From positions 89,775,651-89,839,650 of the forward strand of contig CM051027.1 of the NCBI GenBank assembly GCA_027627225.1: a stretch of DNA of 64,000 bases, in the 5' to 3' direction. The notes under the pieces are model-generated. The model was not told the DNA's origin and did no database searches. It saw only the letters and a program-made list of their open reading frames with translations. Of the stretch, positions 1 to 12,100 are shown piece by piece (the stretch's first letter is position 1; each line of letters opens with the position of its first letter). The translations under genes and the position numbers were made by a program. Source of the DNA: Congeria kusceri (lineage: Eukaryota; Mollusca; Bivalvia; Myida; Dreissenidae).

Positions 1-123
1 CAATGCGACCTTTAGCTGCCGGGTAGCTGTTCCTGACCACAGTGTCAAAGGTCATCTTCAGGGTGTTGTAGTCGCTGCGTTTGGAGGTGTTGAATGAATC
101 ATACCCAGTGTCCAACAGGCTTC
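1..123 (-). CDS. PITPNM: rdgB/PITPNM exon 10, partial (residues 481-521)
   Basis: After the acceptor ATTTTTAG|GAAGCC the frame gives SLLDTGYDSFNTSKRSDYNT, then TFDTVVRNSYPAAKGRI. Relatives show the same pattern: HGG, LLDTG, a short variable stretch, then FDTVMRxxYPxALGR. The exon runs off the left edge of the window still open. The other two frames are stopped. Confidence 0.92.
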
Positions 124-3100
124 CTAAAAATAAAATCGTATAATAGTAAGTATAGCTTGAAAAAGCATTTCTTGGGTAGTTAATGTTGAATATCAATGAC
201 CAATATCATTCACCTACCATGACTTTAAAACATTCATGAAAAATGTTCTTTGGAATGGAAATGTTCTTTTCAAATCATAGTTTTAGTATTTATTCCTGAT
301 TTCATTGCAATAAGTAATATGTGCACTACAATCACCATTATTTTTTATAGTCAAGAAGTGGTTTTAGTGACTGCACATCATTCTGCTAACTGTTGAATTT
401 GTCATTTATTGCTTAATGAGTTTCATTTGCAGAAAACAATCAAAATTTGAAACATACCGTAATTACCCTAAGTATTGGAACGCTTAAAAATAATCAAAAT
501 AATTCTTGTCCCAATAATTAATGACAATAAAAAATTCCCGAAATTGTGTCCCAACATTTAGGGAAACATATGATACAGTCTCTTCTACATATATTTATAT
601 ATTTATATCTTGTACTGGTTAGTACACATTATCTTTTGGTATATTAATCGCTTACTTTAAGATTAAAATATTCAATTGCTCATACTTGAATGAATGTTGC
701 TAGTAGACTGATGTTTATACGATCAATTATTTTTCCTTGCTGGGAACTTAATGATAATTAATTGAGAAGCTTAACTGAGAAAACCATGCTCTGGAAGAGT
801 ACACAGTTGCACCATGCATAAATTATTGTTTGCTTCTTTGGATAATTTGCGGTTTTTAACAGTATTTGAGTCATATCACAGCAGTCAGTTAACTTGCTCA
901 CACTTTTCCTGGGCAAGCTTAGCCGATCTAAGCGGTTTACCAGTACTAAGTGCACATACCTATGTAGTAACTGACAACTGCCCTACTTGAATCAGAGGTA
1001 GGAGGAGAATGGCCGTAGAAATAATTTCATGATCAATCCCCACACAAGTTATGTGGCCGGGCTGGGGTTCAAACTCACAATCCCCGGATTGAAAGACCAG
1101 CGCTCTACCAACTAAGCAAGCCAGGCCCGGCACCATGCATCAATTAAACAGCCCCCTGATGGTGTTGATTATGGTGTATAGGTAAGAAATCATAATATAT
1201 CGTGGCACAAGTTGCTATGCAACCGGCATATTAGCAGGGTATGGGAGGTTTATACAGTAACAACATAAGGTGATAGTTTTAGTGGCCCAATATTTAGGGA
1301 CATTAAACGATTCAATTTTCAAATGTGCCCCAATATTATGGGATGGAAATTTTTTTTTTCCCCACAAAATAGGGGGTGTCCCAATATTTAAGGTGGCGTA
1401 AAATAGGGGGTGTCCCAATATTTAGGGTGGCCCAATGCTAAGAGTAATTAAGGAATGTTAATATTTTAATATTATAATTGTCACTAAATTAACATTAACA
1501 CAACTGCAAGGGAAGTCATTTCACGTAAAGATGCATTTAATGCTCTTAGCTTACCTCCATGTACAATAAGGAAGAGTATGTCAGTTTTACACTGGGGAGG
1601 CGCGGTGCTGTGCTTGTCCAGTCGCCTGGTCTCCAGGCTGTACTTCTGGCACAGCTTCTCGAACCTGCGACCACCTTCCCCTTCTGCCATGTACCATGCA
1701 TAGGGATCATTAATATAATAATATGTCTGTGGGTAAATTATACAAGAGAGTAACTCGCACTGATTTCTATGAAAGCGAAAATGATAGGGACTGGACGAAA
1801 CAGTGCTGAAAAAAAGAGGAAAATAAAAGGAATATGCTTAAAGAAAAATTATTTCCCTTGAAATAAATCTTTATGCAACAAAGTTCAGGTAAACATCTAT
1901 CTTTTCACACTGACAGATCCAGTGGTTAAAAATATATAGAGCAGAGTTAGCATGTTACAAACAACTTTTAGCTTCAATGACATTGCTTCAGAGATTAGAA
2001 CAGGTTAAATGAGGGCTGAAGCAGCAACAATTAGCCTGCTCTGGGGGTTGTTTTTTCACAAACTATAATATACAACCTAAATACAGTAGAATGCTTTAAT
2101 TCGCGAGGACGAATTTTCTCGTTTTTGTCCCAAAATGATTTTTTTATTTAATTTGCGTGTTCTTGAAATCGCGTCATCGTCATGACGTGAAAAATAATGG
2201 GGTATACTGCTTACCTTATTGTCCCTAGCAGATACTAGTAGTACCGTGTCAGTTGCCAGTAAGTTGATAATTGCTTTTATGTGAGTGTTTTTGTTACAAC
2301 TAAGCGTGAACAACGACAACACACAGTAACAATAGGCTGTTTTCACACATTTTCCAACCGATGCCGTTGATATAAATTGCTTATAATAATATAATTGGAC
2401 TTATTACCATATGGTACATAACGAGATAAAAGTGGCATATTTTCGAATTTTTTACATTCGGATAACACATTCATTCGCGCTGGTTTTGATTTTGCCAGGA
2501 AATAAAATCGCGAATATTTGCGAAAATAAAACCCAAGCAAATAAAAACCAGTTCTACAGTACTATATACACATGAGGGCCATGATGGCCCAATGCGCTCA
2601 CCTGAGAACTGGTAGAGATGAAAACCATACTGTTGTGACAGGTTTGAAAATTAAGGTATCTGAACAATACACAGAGATAGTAGGATCAATTTTGATTTAA
2701 AACATCGGTTATTGCAATCGGCTAACTAAAGTATGAGTTGGGTAGTGGATGTGCGTTTTTTTGCTAATGGTTCTCAAATCATTTTTTTCAATATTCTTAC
2801 CTCACCCTTTTTCATTAAGTCATTGACAATTCTGGCAAATGCACAAACAGTAGATTTTGATGTCTTTTTCGCAAACAGTTTTGGAAAACTGGTTGCAATG
2901 CAATAATTGCGTTGGCTGTGCTATAAGGTAAAGTTTTGCTTTTTCTTTGATAATTTTCTTTCCAATGATGATAAATGATGTCAATGAAGGCTCTGAAGAC
3001 ATCAAAGTTGCATGTACAAATAACTGCATGCAAAACTTGCAACTGTTGGAAATCAAATTTTATCAATCAATTTTTATGGTCATGCACAAACTGTGTAAGT

Positions 3101-6100
3101 TTGGTCAACATTGAATCAAAATCCTGTGTGCAAGCCAATAATTGATAACTTGTTGATGTTTTTTTTCCAAACACAAGAGGCAATAACTCTGGTGTTTCTG
3201 GCCCGATCATGCTTATAATATTCGACTTCACCTGTAGTCTTACATGCATAGACAAATAGTACACGATTGGTGAAGATTGGATGAAAAATGAAGTCTCTAT
3301 CCTGAATAATGTCAATTTTTGCATATTTTTCACAAACAAAGGGCAATAACTCTGGTGTTTCTGGTCCGATCTTGCTTATATTCGACTTCAACTTAATCTC
3401 ATGGTAATAGACAAATTGTGCAAAACTGGTGAAGATCAGATGAAAAATGTCTCTCTCTATTCTAAATAATGTCCATTTTTGTATATTTCTGTAATAAACA
3501 AAGGGCAATAATTCTGGTGTTTGAAACACAATCTGGCCCATTTTTGGCGTCTGCTGAGATCTGATGGTCACACACAAACTGTGAAAGTTTGGTTAAGATT
3601 GAATGGAAAATAGTCTATACGTTGGAAAAGGGCACTTTTGCACTTTTTTTGCATGAAAAAGGGGCAATAACTCTGGTGTTACTGGTGTGATCTGACCCAA
3701 TAACATTCCCATCCAATATTTTATGGTCTTACACAAACTGTGCAAGTTAGGTAAAGATTGAATAAACAAGAGGGTCACGAAGGCCCTAGGTTGCTCACCT
3801 GATATCTACGTATGGAGTTTCATTAAAATATCTCAATACATTCTCAAGTTATTGAGCAAAGAACTGTTTTTCTATTTTTAGTAACAGTAACCTTGACCTT
3901 GACCACATCCACCACATACGCAAGGCAAGGTCTCCATATAAGGTATCTACGTATGAAGTTCATTAAAATATCTCAATGCGTTCGTAAGTTATTGAGCGTA
4001 AACCGTTTTTCTACTTTTAATAACAGTGACCTTGACCCCACCCACCCCATAAGCAAACCCAAGTGAGGTCTAGATAAAAGATATGTGTATTAAGTTTCAT
4101 TAAAATATTGCAATGCGTTCTCAAGTTATTGACCCCATTCACCCCATATGCAATCCCAAGCAATGTCTCGATATAAGGTACTTATGTATTAAGTTTCATT
4201 AAAATAGCTCAATGCGTTCTCAAGATATTAAACGGAAACCATATTTCTATTTTCAATAACGGTGACCTTGACCTTGACCCCACCCACCCCATATGCAATC
4301 CCAATCGAGGTCTCAATATAATGTATTTATGTATTTAGTTTCATTAAAATATCTCAATGCGTTCTCAAGATATTGAGCGGAAACCGTTTTTCTATTTTTA
4401 GTAACAGTGATCTTGACCTTGACCCCTCCCACCCCATATGCAATCCATGCAAGCTGTCAATATAAGGTATCTATGTATTAAGTTTCATTAAAATATCTCA
4501 ATGCGTTCTAAAGTTATTGAGCGGAAACCGTTTTTCTATTTTTAGTAACAGTGACCTTGACCTTGACCCCACCCATCCCATATGCAATCCCAATTGAGGT
4601 CTCGATATAATGCTTTAACCAAATATGAAACCTCTGGGCCTTGTTGTTTCAGAGAAGAATTTTTTAATGAGTTTGCCATTTACGTCTATATAAACCATCT
4701 GAGCCCCAGGAAGTGGCCAGTTTTGACCCCATTGGGCATCATTTGAACAATCTTTGTAGAGGACCACTATACAACATTACATACCAAATATGAAACCTCC
4801 GGGCCTTGCGGTTTCACAGAAGAATATTTTTAAAGTCATTTTGCTATTAAAGTCTATATAAGCATTGTGAATTTGTGACCCTCAGGGTGTGGCCAGTTTT
4901 GACCCCAGGGGTATCATTTGAACAATCATTTGAACAATCTTTGTAGAGGACCACTATACAATGTTACATACCAAATATAAAACCTCTAGGCCTTGCGGTT
5001 TCAGAGAAAAAGATTTTTAGTCATTTTGCTATTAAGTCTATATAAACCATGTGAGCCCCAGGGTGTGGCCAGTTTTGACCCCAGGGGCATCATTTGAACA
5101 ATCTTCGTAGAGGACCACTATACAATGTTACATACCAAATATAAAACCTCTAGGCCTTGCGGTTTCAGAGAAGAAGATTTTTAGTCATTTTGCTTTTTAA
5201 GTCTATATAAACCATGTGAGCCCCGGGGTGTGGCCAGTTTTGACCCCAGGGGCATCATTTGAACAATCTTTGTAGAGGACCACTATACAATGTTACATAC
5301 CAAATATGAAACCTCTGGGCCTTGCGGTTTCAGAGATTTTTAAAGTCATTTTGCTATTCAAGTCTATATAAACCATGTGACCCCCCCCCGTGTGGCCTGT
5401 TTTGACCCCAGGGGCATGATTTTAACAATCTTTGTAGAGGACCACTGTACAATGTTAGAAACCAAATATAAAACCTCTAGGCCTTGCGGTTTCAGAGAAG
5501 AAGATTTTTAGTCATTTTGCTATTTAAGTCTATATAAACCATGTGAGCCCCAGGGTGTGGCCAGTTTTGACCCCAGGGGCATCATTTGAACAATCTTTGT
5601 AGAGGACCACTATAAGATGTTACAAACAAATATGAAACCTCTGAGCATTGCGGTTTCAAAGGAGAAGATTTTAAAAGTCATTTTGCTATTCAAGTCTATA
5701 TAAACCATGTGACCCCTGGCGTGTGGCAAGTTTTGACCCCAGGGGCATCATTTTAACAATATTTGTAGAGGACCACTATACAATGTTACATACCAAATAT
5801 GAAACCTCTTGGCAGTGCAGTTTCAGAGAAGATTTTAAAAGTCATTTTGCTATACAAGTCTATATAAACCATGTGACCCCCGGGGCGTGGCCAGTTTTGA
5901 TCCCAGGGGCATCATTTGAACAATCTTTGTAGAGGACCAATAGAGGATGTCACATATCAAATATGAAAGCTCTAAGCCTTGTGGTTTCAAAGGAGAAGAT
6001 TTTTAAAGTTTTCCGTTTTTTAATTTATTTTTAGCTCTGGTGACCTACATATGCAGCGGACCGGAACGATTTGAACAATTTTGAAAGAGGGTCACCCAAG

Positions 6101-9100
6101 GATCATTCCTGTGAAGTTTGGTGAAAATCTGCGCCGCGGTTTAGGAGGAGATGTTCTTTGAATGAAAATGTTGACAGACGACGCATGACGGACAAAAGGC
6201 GATCCGAAAAGCTCACCATGAGCACGTTGTGCTCAGGTGAGCTAAAAATGTAGTAATTATCTCGATAACGGTCCGATTGTTGACGGCATCAGTAGACGGA
6301 GGATAGACGCCGGAAGATGCCAGAGAGGTCCCCAATACCAATAGCTCACCGAGCACTTCGTGTTCAGGTGAGCTAAAAACACACAGTAAAATAAACTAAC
6401 AAGTTGTGCTTGAGGTGTTACCTGTATTAAACGACAGCTGAGATCTTGCATCTGCAAACTCATCATTAGAGACTGAAAGCATTTCCAATGAAGATGACCT
6501 TGGTCCTAACGCCCCTGCAAAAGGTGAAGGTCACATGTTATTTAAATTTCAACAATAATTAAGTAAACCAATAAAACCTGCACAAAATCAGGAAAATGTT
6601 ACATAAAGCTTGATTTAGTTGATCAGTCTAGAAACTTAAGCACAACACTTCAATGAAAATGATGCATAAAAATATAAACACAAGACAAAATAACGTAGAA
6701 CAAAAATCTTAACATTGATTAAAAATCCAGAAAATGTAATAAAAATGACAAAAAGAAAGATTTAGATAAAAAAAAACACTATTACAGTAGATATAGCCAA
6801 ATGAATGTGTGTTTTATTGTTAGTCTGCTTCAAAACCATCATGCAGCCATTCACTGTATCATTCACTGTAAGACGACCCATGACCATTCCAATTGCAGTG
6901 TTGTCAAAGATAAAGATCATGATCCCTACATACAGGGTGTTCATGTAATCTTTTTCAGACACTAGTCCTTCCCAGCCAATGGACTTCATAATTTCTAAAT
7001 TCGTCTCTAACTTTGGATATAATCAAATAAATAATTAAAATAAGCTAAATAAATAGGTTTAAACTAAATGACCAAGTTAAAAATATTGAAACTGAACTGC
7101 TATAAATTAATTTGTTTGCAGTGAAATTATTAAATATATATAGAGATGACTTGTTTTGTCAACTAAAAAAAAACGGCAAATTTTGTACCACTTTATGTCA
7201 GATGGTTTACTTATTATTGTTGTTTTTTTTTGTCTCAGCAATGTACATGACATACAAATAAAACAAGAATACACAAAACCATGAATATAGCCACTCTTAA
7301 CAGAGTTATAAGAGAACATTTAAACCATTCACTATACATACATTGTACATTGAATCACAGTTAAAACATTTTAAAGTTAGAGGAAAAACCTAGCATCATC
7401 AAACTTAAATATTATTGATATAATAGACACTACCAACAAAATATATTTAGCTGTACAAGAACATGGTTTCATATATAATACATAAAGATGGTACTGGGAA
7501 ATCTAGACATAAACAAAGAGATTGTAATTTGCATGGACTAAGAGATTGTAATTTGCATGGACTAAGAGTTTGTAATTGTAATTTGCATGGACTAAGAGAT
7601 TGTGATTTGCACGGACTAAGCACCAGTTTTATGCTCTTGTTGGGACTGTGTGATTTGATTCCATTAAAGCTTGATTAATTCATTCTATCAAGTTGCTATG
7701 TGCTATGCTTATGACTGTGAAATTTGGTTTTATTTACGCTTGATAAATTAATTGTATTGAGTTGCTATCGATGGATCAGCGCAACACTGTTCTAACTCAA
7801 TTTTTTTACAAAAATTACATTTTTGTATTTGTGTAACTGGTTTGAATATATACGCAGTATTAACAATTTATTTCAACAAATTTCTTAAATTTGGGGCCAA
7901 AAAGGGCCAGTTGGCATTGTGTTCTAGCTCTAGTTCTAGTTTGTTCTAGTTGGTATACTTTGATCTGCGCAACACTGTTCTAACTTGAGTTGGATCAGTG
8001 TTGCACAAAAAAAGATGACCAGGATCACTAATACCTTCAGTGCAACACTGTCCTAGATTTAATAATTACAGTAAAACTTGAGTAAAGATGACATCATACT
8101 ATAACTATGATGTCATTATTTTATGCAGTACACACTAAAATTCATAGAAAAATGTTTACAGCTGATTACTCTGTGTTTACCCTTATATCGAGAATTTTTA
8201 TATGGTTATCCGAGTACAAACACAATATTGATTTACTTTTGAAGCAAGAAATATAAATGTAAATTATAATAATAATAATAATTAATCATAAAAATGATTT
8301 TAACAGAGCAACAGTTAAGGTGTGTATTTGCAAAAATGTGCAATTCCTAAATACCCCGTATACAATTATAAGAATAGGCACAAGTAACATGGATTTGTTC
8401 AGAATATCAAGTATTCGTAGTATCGCATCTTTAGGGAAGTATGATAGTAATGTAATCTCCTTATGTTAATTATTAATTTGTGACATGTAGCATTTTCGTC
8501 ATTTAGCACATTTATCTAATGTATACTAATTGCATTGACAGGACACTGCACTTTGCTTTTGCACAGACAAGCAAAAACAGATAAAATCCATGCACAATAA
8601 TCAATTTGCAATTACATATTACTAGTAAACACAAAATTAATTGAGTCAATAGCAAATAACTCTGTATCATTTCAAGACGTTAGAGGGAGCATATAGTTGC
8701 CGCCTTGTCTGTCTGTCCTTCTGTCCAGTCTTCTTGTCGAGGTTATTTCTCATTAACTACTGGCTTGAAATCAAAGAAACTTTATGGGATGCTTCATAAC
8801 CAAGAGTAAATATGCATTGAACCAGGACTTTCGACTTCAATGATTTTTCTTGGAGTTATGTGTCTTTGAAGATTTCTGAAGTTAGTAACTATACTGGCGC
8901 AGTGCATAAATCCGCCACATTTGGGGGGTATTTTTATGATACATGTATTTTCAAAAGTTGTTTACCGATTGACATAAAACTTCACATAAATCAAGTTAGG
9001 TTTAATGTGCATTTACTGGCGTGTTTTTAAAATACTTGGCAAATGAAAAATATTTATTGAAATTGAAGGCCTAAACAGTGTAAAAAAATGAGCGCCGGAG

Positions 9101-12100
9101 TGCCTAAATCTGCCACCCCTCTTTAAAATGTTCAAATTGCTCGAAAATAATATTATTTTATGAATTCTGTTTTGAAAGCAACTTCTATTGACTTTTATTG
9201 ACAAAACTCCCACTTGTGTTTCTTTAAAGACGTTCGCAACAAAAAGAAAATAACTGGGTTAATTTCTCCTTTTGCTTCATTTTTTCTTTATTATAACAAT
9301 CAAAAACGCACTTATGCAATGTATTTCCAAACAAATTAGTTCAGAATGATCCATTAAATATATTCATTCTATTGATACGTTGTTTATGTATGTTAAAGCG
9401 AACCAGGAAAAAGGCTACACAGGTACCCTATATGAAATCCAATATTTCCCAAACAAGTTCGGTGAGCCATTCTTTTTTTGTGTAGGTATACATTGATGCA
9501 TGTATGTGCGAAATTTTAAGAAAATCTGTCGTTTGGAACAAACTATGCATTTGATAAAAATGAAGTTTCAGAAAGCATTATAAGTTAGCATTTGACACAC
9601 TTAGATGTCCAGTCAAATTCATTATTTAAGCAGTAAATGTAGGTTAAGCGTTTTTATTACCAACCTACACTTGTATATTGCCAAACAAAGCATGTACAAA
9701 CATATCAGTTGAAAGAACCATAACCTTGTTTGAAAAAAACAAACTATCCTATATACTTTAAACATTGATAAAAATCCAAACTGAAAAAGGGGCTTCGACA
9801 GGTACCGTATTCAAAACCCAATATTTCCGGAACAAGGCCGGTGACCCCTATTTTTTAAGACTGTTTTAGTTTCAGTATACAATAACGCATGTATGTTGGA
9901 TCTTTTAACAAAATCTGTCGTTTGGAACAAAAGATATTCATATATTTGATAAATTATTGATGTTTTTACAGGCCTATATAATGCATGATTAACCTCGTTA
10001 AGTGTCCATTACAAGTCATTTGGTAAATGGTAACTGTAAATAAAGCGTGTTTTATCATAAAACTGCACTTGTATATTGCCAAACGAAACATTAAAAAAAG
10101 ATGCATTTAAAAATCTCCATCTTTGTTTGAATATAAACGATTTATATTATTAAACATTCTAAGTAACACAAACTGAAAAAAGGCTTCGACAGGTACCGTA
10201 TTCAGAATTCAATATTTCCGGAAAATGGCCAGTGACCCCTATTTTTTAAGACTGTTATACTTTAAGGATACATTGATGCACGTTTGTGCCAATTTTTTAG
10301 AAAATCTGTCGTTGGAAAGAAATTGATGGAAATTGTTGCGAACGTCTTTAAGGTTCTTTTTCTAGTATTTAAAAGAAACACGGTGATCCGAAGTTGCTTG
10401 GTGAAAATCGTAGATCAGGAACTCTGACATGCTTATTCCACATTTGACTATTGTTCTTATTTAATTTTCCATATTAAGCAGCCTGTTGTCTGTTGTTAAT
10501 ACATTGTTTCAATTTCTTAAAATACTAATTTTTATTTCTAAAAATAGCTCTGAAACTGAGGCCCTGCGTGCACGTGGGACAAATAATTAGGGTTTTGAGT
10601 AGCGATACATTTTCACTCTTAATATGCAGTTCTTTCCGCAATTTATTGTATGTAATGCTAATGAATAATGGTTATTTTTATGCTACACATGCTCCCATTG
10701 ACATAATATTAAAACAGGATAATTTAATTTTATCATGGACGCCATGCGGAGCCTCAAAATTGCTCATGCACAGTATGAAATAGATTCCCCGCATGCAGCT
10801 TGTTTGCATTTAGGGGTTATGTACAAATAATTGGATAAAATATTCATTTATGCACAAACCAAAATGAAAACTCGTCAGCGTTGTCAAGGGAAAGTATCTG
10901 ATTGATCGAGATCAACAAAATAGGAATTGCCTGTAAAAAAAACGCCTATTCGGATGTAGTGGCGGATTTAGGCAAGTGGTGGATTTAGGCACTGCGCCAG
11001 TATAGTGCACAATTCTTGTCCGGGCTATTTCTCTGCAACAACTTGCCAAAAACAATGAAGCTTCAATACCAAGAGGTGTGTACTATACCAAGATGTTTTA
11101 CTTCAGTAATTTTTCTTGGAGCTATGAGGCTTTGAAGATAGCTGAAAATAGCATTTATTGAACATCAATTCTTGTCCTGGTTATTTCTCCGCAACTACTA
11201 GCCTGATTTAAATTACACTAAATGGAAAGCTTCATGACCAAGAGGTGTGCCAGTACCAGGATGTTATACATCAAAAGTTTGAATTGAACTTAAAACAACA
11301 CTGGTGGCACCATGAACATACTGAACAATCCTCGACAATCTGAGATGAACCCGGATAATCTAGCTAAAAGCCCCCGATGTTTTAAAATGTTCAACAAAAC
11401 TGGGAGTCACCGGGAAATAAATCAATAACCCCCACAATCCATGTATTTCCGGGCCAATGCCGGTACATTCTGGGGAAAGTCCGGGTCTATACCTCTCTCT
11501 AACGATATAAACCATAGCGTTCCGGTGTGATGAGGATATGGCATGACACCGGCACCCAACCGTGGTATCAAGGGACAGTCCCGGCAGTCATCGGGACACC
11601 AAACGGTGCCAACCTGGGTAAACACCTGGAATTAACCCAGCTTCTCCTGGGCCAAACTGACTTCTAGATCAATGATACACCAGGGCACCCTTGGTAAGGT
11701 GAGAACGCAATTCATGTTTTTTTTAGGAAAATGTCCAGGTTCATCACTGGGCGGAACCAGGACCAATGTCATGACAGTGAGAATGGGGCTAAGACTTTGA
11801 TTTGCTATTGTAGTTATTGTAGGTACACAATGTATTAAAGTTATCAATGCATGTGTTAAAGAAGTTTTACTGTAAAAAAGTTGTATAAAGTTTAAAAAAA
11901 ATACAATAAACTAATAACTTAATAGAAGCATTTAATTTTTAGCAAAAAAAAGTTACATTCTTCAATACATTACATCAAGTCGACCATTTGCAGTTTAGAA
12001 GCCATAACAAAAAAAATATACTTGTACAATGGAAAGATTTTGGAAAATCACCAGTGTATTGGAAATTCAGCTTCTTCTAGACCCAACTATTATATTTTGA

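Noticed and set aside
835..1131. Functional tRNA gene at the SINE head
   Set aside because: The A and B boxes are there, but the acceptor stem does not pair and a SINE body and tail follow. The same holds for the copy at 21.5-21.8 kb.
3800..6010. CRISPR-like regular repeats
   Set aside because: Units are long (135-185 bp), contiguous and diverged, with no spacers. The window is eukaryotic.
6762..6989. Minus-strand open frame (LVSEKDYMNTLYVG, IFIFDNTAIG...) that looks somewhat protein-like
   Set aside because: No family recognised. No phase-compatible acceptor and donor were found to join it to rdgB, and the frame ends in low-complexity sequence.
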